From positions 1-64,000 of the forward strand of contig NZ_JAHESF010000004.1 in assembly GCF_018598225.1 (NCBI RefSeq): DNA of 64,000 nt. The letters are read 5' to 3'. The position numbers were made by a program, and so were the translations under genes. Positions 7,752-15,863 of this stretch are shown one piece after another. The notes below the pieces were generated by a model. It had not been told where the DNA came from, ran no database searches, and was given only the letters and a program-made list of their open reading frames with translations. How positions within the stretch are numbered: the stretch's first letter is position 1; each line of letters begins with the position of its first letter. The DNA is from Chryseosolibacter histidinae (GTDB taxonomy: Bacteria; Bacteroidota; Bacteroidia; Cytophagales; Cyclobacteriaceae).

Positions 7752-10229
7752 TTATTCATCTTTTAGTACGTCTACCGGGTTGGTGAGCGCGGCTTTTACG
7801 GAGTGATAACTTGTGATCAGCACCGCAACGATCAAGGTGCCCGCGCCGGTAGCCAGGAAAACCCAGAATGAAGGCGTAATGCGATAGGCAAAATCTTCAA
7901 GCCATTGCAGCATCATCCAGTAAGAGAGCGGTGCGCCGATGACGAAAGCGATAATGATAAGTTTGGTGTACCCTTTGGAGATGAGCATCAGAATATCCAT
8001 CACCGATGCGCCGGAAACCTTGCGGATGCCGATCTCTTTGGTACGTTGCTCGAGGGCATAGATGATCATGCCGAGCAATCCCAGGGCAGCGATCATGATG
8101 GCCAGCGTTGCCATGACCGTGAGCACTTTACCGAACTGTTGTTGTGTTTTGAAAGTGTCGGCGAATGACTGATCTACGAACTGGTATTCAAAAGGTGTGT
8201 CGCCTGCGTGTTGTTTCCAAAGGCCCTGCAGATCGGCAAATGTTGTTTCCCATCCTTTGCTGCTTTGGGCTTCCATGCGAAGCACCACGAATTGTTTGTC
8301 TCCTCTGCCGGCGACCATATCGTTCTTGATATGGAAAATAGCCATGGGCTCAATGGGCGCGGAAAGTGACCAGTAGTTGAAGTCAGCTACAACCCCGATG
8401 ATCTCGAAGTTGGCGGAATCCCACGGGTATTTTATTTTTTTACCGATCACGGATTCATCGACCTTCCATCCCATTTTTTTGATGGCCATCTCATTGAGAA
8501 TAACACGTTGTATGTCTCCCGGGTTGTCTTCGGAGAAATTACGGCCCAGTTTCAATTTGATGTCCAGTGTGGGAATGTACTGTTCGTCTGCCGAGGTGAA
8601 GTTGAGCGAGAAGGTCTCATCGTTCATGCCTTCGGCGGTGAATTTATCGCCACCGAATATTCTCGGGGGCATAGAGGTGCACCACGACGCGCTCATCACA
8701 CCTTTCATTGCCATTACGGCTTTGGCAAGACCTTCGCCGTTTTTCACTCCTTCCACATGCCGCAGACCTACGAGGTTCTCTTTATCAAAACCCAGGTCTT
8801 TTTCTGACACATAATTGAGCTGCTCGAAAACGATGGCGGTGCAGGCGATGAGCACAATGGAAACGCTGAACTGAAATATTACCAGTCCGTTGCGGAATGA
8901 TTTGCCTTCTCTTCCAATTTTCAACTTTCCTTTTACTGCTTCCACGGGATTGAAACCGCTGAGAAAGATAGCAGGATAACTTCCGGAGACCAGCGCCATC
9001 AGCATTACCAGGCCGGCGAGAATAGCAATGAGGCCCGGGTCGCCGAACAACTCGATGGTAAGCCTTTTACCTGTGAGCACGTTAAATCCAGGCAGCAACA
9101 ATTGTGTGATACCGATAGCCGCTATCAGTGAGATCATGCAGAAAGCAAGCGCTTCAAGAAAGTAGCCAATGCTGAGCTCTTTTTTTCCGAGGCCCAGGAT
9201 TTTGCGGATGCTTGCTTCCTTGATCCTGCGTGTAAACTGAGCGGTTGACAGATTCATAAAATTGATACACGACAGCAATATGATAAACACAGCAGCGCCA
9301 ATGAGGGAGTAGATAACCTTGATATTGCCTGTATCGGGAAACGAGCTGATGACGGTTTCGGTTGGCAGGTGTATGCTGGTAAGCGGCTGTAAGAACAGCT
9401 CCCACTGCTTGCCCGATTTGATATATTCATCGAAAGAGATGTTCATCACACGTTGCAATGTTTCTTCGGCGTGCTTGCGCGGAATAAGGGAAAGCCTGTT
9501 TTGCACGTCATTCAGGTTGGCGTTGGCGTCGAGCAACACAAATGTTTCGAGCTGCGTCCAGATCCAGCTCCAATGCAGGCGCTCGATGGGGAAACTGCTG
9601 TTGGAAAGCAATACATCGAATTGAATGGTTGAATTGTCAGGCGCATCCTCCACAACGCCGGTAACCTCATAGGTTTGCTGGTCATTGCCATTCAATCCTC
9701 CCAGCCGCACGAGCTTACCTACGGGCTCCTCATCGGCAAAATACTTTTGGGCGGTAGACCGTGTCATTACGAGGGTATTGGCATTACGCAGCGCTGACGC
9801 GGGGTCTCCTTTCAGCAACGGAAAATTGAACATCCTGAAAAAGTTGGTATCAGCGGCAAGCACCTTATCTTCTTCGAAGGCAATTACTTTCTGAGAGGGG
9901 TCGGAATACGAAATGATAAAATCTCCGGGTGTGTGGATACTTGTGGTGAACTTCACTTCCGGAAGCTCTTCTATCAGGGCATGGGCAACGCCGGGACCGG
10001 TTCTTGAAAACTGGTTGTTACGGTTATCGCCCCAGATAAAGGTCTGGTTCACGCGATAGATCTGACCGGCATGTGTATGAAACTTGTCGTAGCTGAATTC
10101 ATTACGCACATACAGGTAGATCATCAATGTGCTGGCGATGCTTACCGTGAGGCCCAGCATGTTGATGAATGAGAACAGCTTTTGGCGCCTCAGATTGCGC
10201 ACGAACAGAAGGATATAGTATTTGATCAT
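7752..10229 (-). CDS. FtsX/MacB-type ABC transporter permease
   Basis: Integral membrane permease of the MacB/FtsX superfamily. The first membrane helix follows FVRNLRRQKLFSFINMLGLTV, then a MacB-like periplasmic core (about residues 45-265), three helices with the FtsX motif near 300-440 (FMNLSTAQFTRRIKEASIRKILG), a further helix near 450, a second periplasmic core (about 480-690) and a second FtsX unit (KEIGIRKVSGASVMDIL). Length 825 and the two-fold architecture match the Cytophagales efflux/lipoprotein-type permeases, which work with a separate ATPase; none is nearby. It stands alone, 107 bases upstream of the ilv leader. Substrate is unknown. Confidence 0.85.
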   Translation of the reverse strand: MIKYYILLFVRNLRRQKLFSFINMLGLTVSIASTLMIYLYVRNEFSYDKFHTHAGQIYRVNQTFIWGDNRNNQFSRTGPGVAHALIEELPEVKFTTSIHTPGDFIISYSDPSQKVIAFEEDKVLAADTNFFRMFNFPLLKGDPASALRNANTLVMTRSTAQKYFADEEPVGKLVRLGGLNGNDQQTYEVTGVVEDAPDNSTIQFDVLLSNSSFPIERLHWSWIWTQLETFVLLDANANLNDVQNRLSLIPRKHAEETLQRVMNISFDEYIKSGKQWELFLQPLTSIHLPTETVISSFPDTGNIKVIYSLIGAAVFIILLSCINFMNLSTAQFTRRIKEASIRKILGLGKKELSIGYFLEALAFCMISLIAAIGITQLLLPGFNVLTGKRLTIELFGDPGLIAILAGLVMLMALVSGSYPAIFLSGFNPVEAVKGKLKIGREGKSFRNGLVIFQFSVSIVLIACTAIVFEQLNYVSEKDLGFDKENLVGLRHVEGVKNGEGLAKAVMAMKGVMSASWCTSMPPRIFGGDKFTAEGMNDETFSLNFTSADEQYIPTLDIKLKLGRNFSEDNPGDIQRVILNEMAIKKMGWKVDESVIGKKIKYPWDSANFEIIGVVADFNYWSLSAPIEPMAIFHIKNDMVAGRGDKQFVVLRMEAQSSKGWETTFADLQGLWKQHAGDTPFEYQFVDQSFADTFKTQQQFGKVLTVMATLAIMIAALGLLGMIIYALEQRTKEIGIRKVSGASVMDILMLISKGYTKLIIIAFVIGAPLSYWMMLQWLEDFAYRITPSFWVFLATGAGTLIVAVLITSYHSVKAALTNPVDVLKDE

Positions 10230-10385
10230 GGCTGGGGTTTGGCAAAGGCTATACCACGAATGGGATAGCGTTTTTTGAAGGTTTTTAATGGGTTTTTAAA
10301 GATTTGATCGTTCGGTAATGAAGGGCGGTGTTCGTTTTCGGAATCTTATATCGGGCCGTGACAAATTTTCCGGGTATCAAATTTT

Positions 10386-10429
10386 CTGACAGTAGCTATA
10401 TGGTAGCTGTATCGTAGCTGTATTGTCAG
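10386..10429. repeat. Three 11-bp tandem repeats flanked by CTGACA/TGTCAG
   Basis: GTAGCTATATG, GTAGCTGTATC and GTAGCTGTATT stand head to tail (10392-10424), each 11 bp or about one helical turn, with CTGACA before and TGTCAG after. It lies about 165 bases upstream of the FtsX permease start in a 353-base gap (10230-10582) that holds no gene. It could be a regulator binding array or a chance expansion. Confidence 0.55.
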
Positions 10430-10494
10430 GTTTATGTAGCCTGTGAGCCGAAAGGTGAAGGACGTTGGTTTTAACAGGCTGGGGCTTAGGGCAT

Positions 10495-10548
10495 GTTGGT
10501 GAAGAGACTTGTTGGTGAAGAGACTTGTTGGTGAAGAACACCAACAAG
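10495..10548. repeat. 16-bp tandem repeat ending in GTTGGTG hairpin
   Basis: GTTGGTGAAGAGACTT occurs twice in tandem (10495-10510, 10511-10526) and a third partial copy continues into a perfect dyad: CTTGTTGGTG (10524-10533), loop AAGAA, CACCAACAAG (10539-10548). The same stem with the loop inverted lies at 63323-63347. It sits 34 bases past the end of the aminotransferase gene at 10583 and may act in RNA 3' end formation, although no T tract follows on the minus strand. Confidence 0.65.
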
Positions 10549-10582
10549 GGCGCGGGTTTTTGACTCGACGGTAAAAGATACC

Positions 10583-11884
10583 TTATGAGGCCAGGTATTC
10601 AACAATACCATCTCTGATGGCCGTGAAAGTTCTTACCAGGATCTTTTCATCTTCTTCGAGCAGCGTAACACGGAAACCTTCCAGCTCTGAACAGAACGAT
10701 GAGATCGGCACCACACACACACCCTTTGCACCCAGCAGGTAATATACGAACCGTTTGTCGAGCGGAATGGGCTGCGCTACCCAGCTTTCTACCAGCGACC
10801 TGATCTGCGCGTTGCCGATGTTGATCTTCTGATGTGGTTTCAACGTGCCCTTGCGGAAAATAATGGTGTTGTAAAATGCGCCGAACGTTTCGTTGAACGT
10901 GAGCGCGGGTACGGTATGCAGAATGTCAGCGATGATCTTGCTTCTTCTGCCGATGTTCTGATTGGTCTGCTCGCGGTATTTTCTGAAACGCGGGTCGCCG
11001 AAAATTTTCGGAATGGCGATCTGCGGAAGTTTTGTAGAGCACACTTCGATCATCTTGGCATTGTCGAGCGCCTGGCAGAAGCGGTTGAAGTCCTCATCCT
11101 TATCGCGGTTGTAATATTCCATCCAGCCGCAGCGCGATCCGGGCCACGGAAGCTCTTTGGAGATGCCCTTCATCGAAATGCCCGGAACGTCTTCAATGAT
11201 CTCGGCGAGTGAATATGCTCTTGCGCCATTGTAGGTGATGTTCAGGTAGATCTCATCGGCCACCAAAAAAAGTTTGAACTCCTTGGCGATCTCAACAATC
11301 CGCTTTAATGTCTCCAGCGGATAAACCATCCCGGTAGGGTTATCAGGGTTGATGATGAGGATGCCCACAACATTGGGATTGTACTTCACCTTGTTGTACA
11401 GGTCGTCAAGATCAGGATACCATTTGTTATCAGGATCGAGCTTGTAGGTGAGCGGCTCGTGATTGGCATGGGCTGCTTCCGCACTGGAGTGCGTAGAGTA
11501 AGCGGGCGAAGGACCGATTACCCTTGAAGTGTCGGTGATGTATTGATACACTTTGCCAATGGCGTCGCCGAGTCCGTTGAAAAAACAGATATCATCGGGC
11601 GTGATCTGCGCGCCGCCCATGGCGTTGGTTTGCCTGGCAAGGAACTCACGCGTTTCCAGCATTCCTTTCGAGGGACAATAGCTGTACACATCGTCCTGCT
11701 GCACCAGGTCGGCAATAATGTTCTTGATCCAATCCGGAAGCTTGTGATGTTTCTGGATGGGGTCGCCAATGTTCTCCCATGAGATCTCCAGGCCCAGCTT
11801 CTTCAACTGCTCTGCCTTCTTTACGATCTCGCGGATCTCGTAACTCAGTTCCTTGGCACCTTCACTTAATAATTTTTGTCGCAT
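10583..11884 (-). CDS. PLP-dependent aminotransferase, class I/II
   Basis: Fold-type I aminotransferase of the aspartate/alanine aminotransferase group. Seen in order: GDPIQKHHKLPDW (substrate-binding N-terminus), YSYCPSKGMLETREFLA, NPDNPTGMVYPLE with the PLP-ring asparagine, VADEIYLN with the Asp that contacts the ring nitrogen and the Tyr, the PLP lysine in GISKELPWPGSRCGW, and the substrate-carboxylate arginine near the end (EDEKILVRTFT). At 433 residues it is longer than AspC (about 396). An upstream extension of 49 codons enters a repeat-rich gap, so the ATG at 11884 (MRQKLLSEGAK) was chosen. It is monocistronic here, and the amino acid it serves cannot be told from sequence. Confidence 0.85.
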   Translation of the reverse strand: MRQKLLSEGAKELSYEIREIVKKAEQLKKLGLEISWENIGDPIQKHHKLPDWIKNIIADLVQQDDVYSYCPSKGMLETREFLARQTNAMGGAQITPDDICFFNGLGDAIGKVYQYITDTSRVIGPSPAYSTHSSAEAAHANHEPLTYKLDPDNKWYPDLDDLYNKVKYNPNVVGILIINPDNPTGMVYPLETLKRIVEIAKEFKLFLVADEIYLNITYNGARAYSLAEIIEDVPGISMKGISKELPWPGSRCGWMEYYNRDKDEDFNRFCQALDNAKMIEVCSTKLPQIAIPKIFGDPRFRKYREQTNQNIGRRSKIIADILHTVPALTFNETFGAFYNTIIFRKGTLKPHQKINIGNAQIRSLVESWVAQPIPLDKRFVYYLLGAKGVCVVPISSFCSELEGFRVTLLEEDEKILVRTFTAIRDGIVEYLAS

Positions 11885-11989
11885 TGTATTTATACTACAG
11901 CGATGTTGAGGGTTTTGTTGAAAGGATTCAAGGATATTGAGAAAAAAATTTTTGGCCGGTGAATTAACAAGTGTTTGGTTGGGAAAGTA

Positions 11990-12090
11990 GTCCACGGTCC
12001 ACGGTCGACAGTCCACGGCAGTGATAAGCAAGATAGAAAGTGGTCCGTTAGCACTTCTGGCTGTGGTCCGTCGACTGTGGTCTGTGGACT
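11990..12090. repeat. GTCCACGG / CCGTGGAC word array with imperfect dyad
   Basis: GTCCACGG words (11990-12018) and CTGTGGTC/CTGTGGAC words (12061-12089) form a long imperfect inverted repeat, each side holding a GTCGAC core. It lies between divergent genes (aminotransferase at 11884 and the secreted TIM-barrel protein at 12142), where the promoters of both must also be. No gene is visible. Confidence 0.5.
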
Positions 12091-12141
12091 TTGCGCACTA
12101 TTCGCTATCTTGATAGCGTTACCAAAAAAACCAATTCGCCT

Positions 12142-13074
12142 ATGAAAAAGTATATTCTATTATTCATGTTCCTGGGTTGGGTCTTCCTTTGTACGCTCGA
12201 TGCGCAGCCCCGGGAGATCGGTCTTCAGCTATACAGCCTGAGAAATGAGTTCAAGACCGAAGTGCCCGGCACTTTGGCGCAAGTAAAAGAATGGGGCATC
12301 AGGGAAGTTGAAGGCGGTGGTACGTATGGCCTGCCGATGGATGAATTCAAAAAGCTGCTGGCAGAGAACAAGCTGAAGGTGGTGAGCGTGGGCGCTGATT
12401 ACAAGCAGTTAAAGGAAAACCCTCAAGCGGCTGTTGAAGCAGCGAAAGCTTTTGATGCCAAGTACGTGGTCTGCTTCTGGATCCCACACAATGGAGATGA
12501 ATTTACGTTCGACAATATCAAAGAGGCTGCTGAAGTTTTCAATGCTGCCGGCAAAGTGCTGCAACAGAACGGACTTTCGCTCTGCTACCATCCGCATGGT
12601 TACGAATTCAGGCCTTACGGCGATGGTACATTGTTCGATTACCTGGTGAACAATACCGACCCGAAGTATTTCAATTTTGAAATGGATGTATTCTGGGTGA
12701 AACATCCCGGGCAGGATCCTGTGGCTTTGCTGAATAAATATCCCAACCGTTTCCTGCTCATGCACCTGAAAGACCGCAAGCCTGGAACGGAGGGTAATCA
12801 GTTTGGTCGTGCGGACGTTGAAACCAACGTTGTGCTGGGCACCGGCGATGTTGGCATCGCCGAAGTGATGGCAGCAGCGAAGAAAGCCGGAGTCAAACAT
12901 TACTTCATTGAAGACGAATCGTCTCACTCCGTGGAGCAGATCCCGCAAAGCCTGACTTACCTGAAAAGTCTTGACGGTGATAAAAAAGGACCGAAGGATG
13001 CGAAGGTGAAGAATAAAGAGGAGAAAGGGAAAGATGTGAAGGTGAAGAAGACGAAGGTGAAGAACTCAAAGTAA
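12142..13074 (+). CDS. Secreted sugar phosphate isomerase/epimerase-like protein
   Basis: Xylose-isomerase-like TIM barrel (AP endonuclease 2 fold) with a signal peptide (MKKYILLFMFLGWVFLCTLDAQ, cut about residue 21), so it acts in the periplasm or outside. After the signal come IGLQLYSLRNEF, GIREVEGGGTYG, LCYHPHGYEFRP with metal-ligand type residues, FEMDVFWVKHPGQDP and LLMHLKDRKPG, all typical of the family; the metal site appears intact. From about residue 280 there is a lysine-rich low-complexity tail (KGPKDAKVKNKEEKGKD) to the end. The start at 12142 was chosen over an in-frame codon at 12091 because it begins a good signal peptide. Substrate unknown. Confidence 0.82.
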   Translation: MKKYILLFMFLGWVFLCTLDAQPREIGLQLYSLRNEFKTEVPGTLAQVKEWGIREVEGGGTYGLPMDEFKKLLAENKLKVVSVGADYKQLKENPQAAVEAAKAFDAKYVVCFWIPHNGDEFTFDNIKEAAEVFNAAGKVLQQNGLSLCYHPHGYEFRPYGDGTLFDYLVNNTDPKYFNFEMDVFWVKHPGQDPVALLNKYPNRFLLMHLKDRKPGTEGNQFGRADVETNVVLGTGDVGIAEVMAAAKKAGVKHYFIEDESSHSVEQIPQSLTYLKSLDGDKKGPKDAKVKNKEEKGKDVKVKKTKVKNSK

Positions 13075-13088
13075 GGCGGTGAAAAGTT

Positions 13089-13232
13089 GACAGTTGACAA
13101 TAGAGCAATTGACAAAGGGTTGAGGTAATTGTCCAAGCCATTTTTCAATTCGAATTGACAAGATGAGCGTGAAGCTTACACCAAACGTTGTCAATTGCCC
13201 AGATAGCTGGCTATCGGGGATTTGTCAACTGT
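13089..13232. repeat. TTGACAGTTGACAA word array between convergent genes
   Basis: ACAGTTGACAA (13090-13100) and its exact reverse complement TTGTCAACTGT (13222-13232) enclose further CAATTGACAA / TTGTCAATTGCC words and a CCC(A)GATAGCTGGCTATCGGG palindrome variant (13198-13218). The gap lies between the ends of two convergent genes, and the right end overlaps the last codons of the thioesterase gene. A similar array lies at 37434-37569. It may serve as a bidirectional hairpin/terminator region. Confidence 0.6.
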
Positions 13233-13672
13233 AAACTATTACCTCGACCGAGCTTGTTCAGTAGCACCTGTGGCACCAATGCTATTTTTCGCTTCTCGTA
13301 GTCAAAGCAAACAATGCCTGTCTTGACGCGGGCTACTTCCTTGCCGGTAGCTTTGTTAACAATGAGATAGAGAAGGTCGAAGCCGTAACGGGTGAAGTCG
13401 GTGGCGGCAATGCTGCAGACCAGTATATCGCCCAGGAAAGATTCCGATCTGTAGACCACGGCGGCGTCTGCTATCACCTGCCCGACAGGTCCTTCAAAGC
13501 TGAGCTCATTCTGGAATCCAAGGTGACGGTAAAATAGTATCCTTGCCTCCTGTGCGATGGTAAGTACACTGTCGTGGCCAAGGTGATTGCCGTAATTGAG
13601 GTCGCTGGCGCGCACGGGAATTTCTGTTGTGAATAAAAATGTTTCCGGAAGATCGATCGTTATCCTCGCCAT
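13211..13672 (-). CDS. Hotdog-fold acyl-CoA thioesterase (YbgC/FadM-like)
   Basis: Single 4HBT hotdog domain. The helix motif VRASDLNYGNHLGHDSVLTIAQEARILFY is the family signature, with the Asp/Asn-Tyr-Gly-His positions of the YbgC-type active site; AAVVYRSESFLGD and GKEVARVKTGIVCFD complete the sheet. It probably hydrolyses an acyl-CoA, substrate unknown. Length 153 is slightly above the usual 130-140. The last ten or so codons (NSLQLTNPR) are read from intergenic repeat words, and the stop codon comes from the CCCGATAG element, so the C-terminus has probably been reshaped by repeat spread. It is alone, convergent with the gene to its left. Confidence 0.82.
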   Translation of the reverse strand: MARITIDLPETFLFTTEIPVRASDLNYGNHLGHDSVLTIAQEARILFYRHLGFQNELSFEGPVGQVIADAAVVYRSESFLGDILVCSIAATDFTRYGFDLLYLIVNKATGKEVARVKTGIVCFDYEKRKIALVPQVLLNKLGRGNSLQLTNPR

Positions 13673-13754
13673 AATATAAAAAACACATTTCCGGTTTAAT
13701 ATACATTATATTTATGGTATACAATTTTTATGACCATTGAAGGTCATCCCAGCC

Positions 13755-14465
13755 ATGGAAGAAGGATACAGAATATATGATGTTGCAAACTTCAGAGATT
13801 TTCAGGAGATCATCCTGAATATATCCACCGATCAGTTCATGCTTTACCGCGGGCAAACGCTCGATAAAAAGCTGCTGCCGAAGATCGCACGTTATAACCT
13901 GCCCGATGTTGAAGAAACAGAAAGAGAAATGCTTGAGGACTTCCAACGCCGGAGTCTGCACCTTATCGACTACCAGCCCGGCAACTCATGGGACTGGCTG
14001 GCGTTAGCGCAACATCACGGCATGGCCACCCGCCTCCTCGACTGGACAGAAAATCCGCTCATCGCATTGTGGTTCTCCATGTCGCCCAAGCTCGAAGACA
14101 TGAATGTAGACTATTCTGTTGTATGGGGATTCAACGTACCGAAAGAGGATATTGTGATCTCAACTGACGACAAAGACCCGTTCAAAGGACGAACCACCAA
14201 GATCTTTAAACCCAACCACATCACCAAGCGCATCTCGGCCCAGTTCGGGTGGTTCACCATTCACAAGAGCAATACCGATCGCGAGTTTGTTCCCTTTGAA
14301 AGGAACGAAGAATACAGCAAGCGGCTTTTCAAGATCAGGATCAACAGCAAGTGTTTCAAGGAATTTAAAGCACGACTTCACACCTTTGGTATCAATTCAG
14401 CGTCGATGTATCCTGATATCGATGGGCTGGCGAAGCACGTGGAGTGGTTATTTCTTGGCAAGTAA
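13755..14465 (+). CDS. FRG-domain protein
   Basis: Recognised by the FRG-domain signature: FMLYRGQTLDKKLLPK near residue 28 and LALAQHHGMATRLLDWTENPLIALWFS near residue 80, with the Arg-Gly and His-His-Gly residues conserved. The biochemical role of the domain is not settled in what I know. The protein is soluble, 236 residues, with a C-terminal RLHTFGINSASMYPDIDGLAKHV typical of the family. The ATG at 13755 was chosen over a TTG 18 bases upstream. It is followed by a palindrome and a small monooxygenase-fold gene. Confidence 0.75.
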   Translation: MEEGYRIYDVANFRDFQEIILNISTDQFMLYRGQTLDKKLLPKIARYNLPDVEETEREMLEDFQRRSLHLIDYQPGNSWDWLALAQHHGMATRLLDWTENPLIALWFSMSPKLEDMNVDYSVVWGFNVPKEDIVISTDDKDPFKGRTTKIFKPNHITKRISAQFGWFTIHKSNTDREFVPFERNEEYSKRLFKIRINSKCFKEFKARLHTFGINSASMYPDIDGLAKHVEWLFLGK

Positions 14466-14476
14466 AGACATTGGGA

Positions 14477-14494
14477 TCCCGATAGCTATCGGGA
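14477..14494. repeat. TCCCGATAGCTATCGGGA perfect palindrome
   Basis: An 18-bp perfect palindrome 12 bases after the FRG gene stop, the best copy of the element also seen at 2584, 6519 and 13198. It has no T tract, so it is more a dispersed repeat or protein site than a terminator. Confidence 0.75.
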
Positions 14495-14542
14495 GGGCAT
14501 TGCGGAACGGGCAGGAAATCTCAAAACTGAAAATTGATAAAT

Positions 14543-14857
14543 ATGGTCTCACGACACTGGATGGGGTTGGCCCACCGCGACAGAGCGAACGAGTATGTCT
14601 TACATCTTCAACACGACACCTTCAGGAAAATAAAAAGTATCAATGGTTTCAAAGCCGCGCATATATTGAAGAGAGAGGTCGATGAGGGAACCGAATTTCT
14701 GATCATTACGGAATGGGAAAACATTGATGCTATTAAAGAGTTTGCCGGCGCCAATTTCGATGTTGCGGTAGTACCACAACTTGTTCAGGAAATCATGATC
14801 AGGTACGACGACAAGGTGAGGCATTATGATGTGGAATTCGAGACTGCAGCGAAATAG
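14543..14857 (+). CDS. Antibiotic biosynthesis monooxygenase-fold (dimeric alpha-beta barrel) protein
   Basis: A 104-residue dimeric ferredoxin-like barrel: GLAHRDRANEYVLHLQHDTFRKIKSINGF (strand-helix), AAHILKREVDEGTEFLIITEWENIDAIKEFAG and VVPQLVQEIMIRYDDKVRHYDV. The TEWEN-DAIKEFAG segment is typical of ABM/heme-degrading-type small proteins, although many members have no known reaction. The first in-frame ATG (14543) was chosen over a TTG at 14534. It is 77 bases after the FRG gene on the same strand, so the two may be cotranscribed. A second ABM-like domain is encoded by the convergent gene next door. Confidence 0.7.
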   Translation: MVSRHWMGLAHRDRANEYVLHLQHDTFRKIKSINGFKAAHILKREVDEGTEFLIITEWENIDAIKEFAGANFDVAVVPQLVQEIMIRYDDKVRHYDVEFETAAK

Positions 14858-14930
14858 AAAATCATAAAAAAAGAACCCCGTTTTAGAGCTCGTTTTTTAT
14901 CATCTATCAGCAATGATTTGGTTTCGATTC

Positions 14931-15794
14931 TTACCGTTCCTCAACTTCCGTATAAATTCCCCTGTCAGCTTTGATGTTCAGCCTTTGAAACATTTCCGCG
15001 GCATCGAATCCCTGTTTCTTATACTCTGCCTGTACGGCTTCTCTAGCTTTGTTCAGCGCTTCGCGATTTTCCCATAGCGCTACGGTGACGCAGATCAGGT
15101 TGCCGTCATTGTCAGTGTACTCGTAGGCCGCGTCTTCGATGAAACCTGGTAGCTTTTTAATGAAATCGCGGTTGATGTGCATCCTTTCATAGAAAGCTTG
15201 CTTTGCTGCCGCAGGAATGAAGAATTTGTCGATGAACTGCACCTGGTCTTTGCCGGCTTTTCTGTTGGAGAGCAACGTCAGGTCTGTGGGCAGGGCTTCG
15301 AGCTGCTGCAAAAAGCCGAGCCGATCGGTATGCACCTGGCTGCTAACGATCTTGCCATCTTTCAGCTGGAAAATGCCAATCCCATCCGTAGTGATCGATT
15401 TGCCGGTGATTGCAAAATGTTGGAGCTGCCCTGTGTGAGTTCCAAAGAATTTATATTTTACAATGACCTTATCTGCCTCGCTGATCATTTCCTCGATCTT
15501 CCAATGTGCGTCGGGAAACGCCCTGAACAGTGGTGTGAGTGGTTCCTCGAATGCGACTGCACCTTTCTTTCCGCTGGTAGCGATGTAATCTTCCGATACG
15601 AACTGGGGGAGCAGTTTCATATCTTTTTTGTTAAGTACCCTTTCGTACAGGTTGCCAATCGCTTCTTTGTTTCTTTGAATGTCAGACATTATAACCTCCT
15701 TGTTTTTAGTGCTTTTGTTGCTGTTGCTGGTGGCCTGGGCATGGCTAGCTCCGGGGATCAGCAAAACCGCCAATAATAGATGTACTGGTCTCAT
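14931..15794 (-). CDS. Secreted SnoaL-like cyclase fused to ABM-like domain
   Basis: A signal peptide (MRPVHLLLAVLLIPGASHAQA) is followed by a SnoaL-like polyketide-cyclase/ester-cyclase domain (about 37-160: NLYERVLNKKDMKLLPQFVSEDYI, FRAFPDAHWKIEEMISEADKVIVKY, GIFQLKDGKIVSSQVHTD). A second domain (about 175-275: FIDKFFIPAAAKQAFYERMHINRDF, TVALWENREALNKAREAV) has the ABM barrel look. Such fusions are usually of unknown function; SnoaL domains bind small hydrophobic substrates. An internal ATG at residue 36 (MSDIQRNKEA) would give a cytoplasmic form, but the signal peptide favours the longer start. It lies 69 bases downstream of an AraC regulator on the same strand, which may control it. Confidence 0.72.
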   Translation of the reverse strand: MRPVHLLLAVLLIPGASHAQATSNSNKSTKNKEVIMSDIQRNKEAIGNLYERVLNKKDMKLLPQFVSEDYIATSGKKGAVAFEEPLTPLFRAFPDAHWKIEEMISEADKVIVKYKFFGTHTGQLQHFAITGKSITTDGIGIFQLKDGKIVSSQVHTDRLGFLQQLEALPTDLTLLSNRKAGKDQVQFIDKFFIPAAAKQAFYERMHINRDFIKKLPGFIEDAAYEYTDNDGNLICVTVALWENREALNKAREAVQAEYKKQGFDAAEMFQRLNIKADRGIYTEVEER

Positions 15795-15863
15795 GTTGTT
15801 GAATGTTTTGTTGATACAAAGCTCTCAACAAGGAAAGGCAAAGTCTTGTAAAAAATCATTGAT

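Noticed and set aside
10495-10548. Possible CRISPR-like tandem repeat
   Set aside because: The units are 16 bp with no spacers and only 2-3 copies; no cas gene is present.
14858-14930. Terminator between the convergent ABM and SnoaL-ABM genes
   Set aside because: Runs of A and T are present but no stem longer than four pairs could be drawn.
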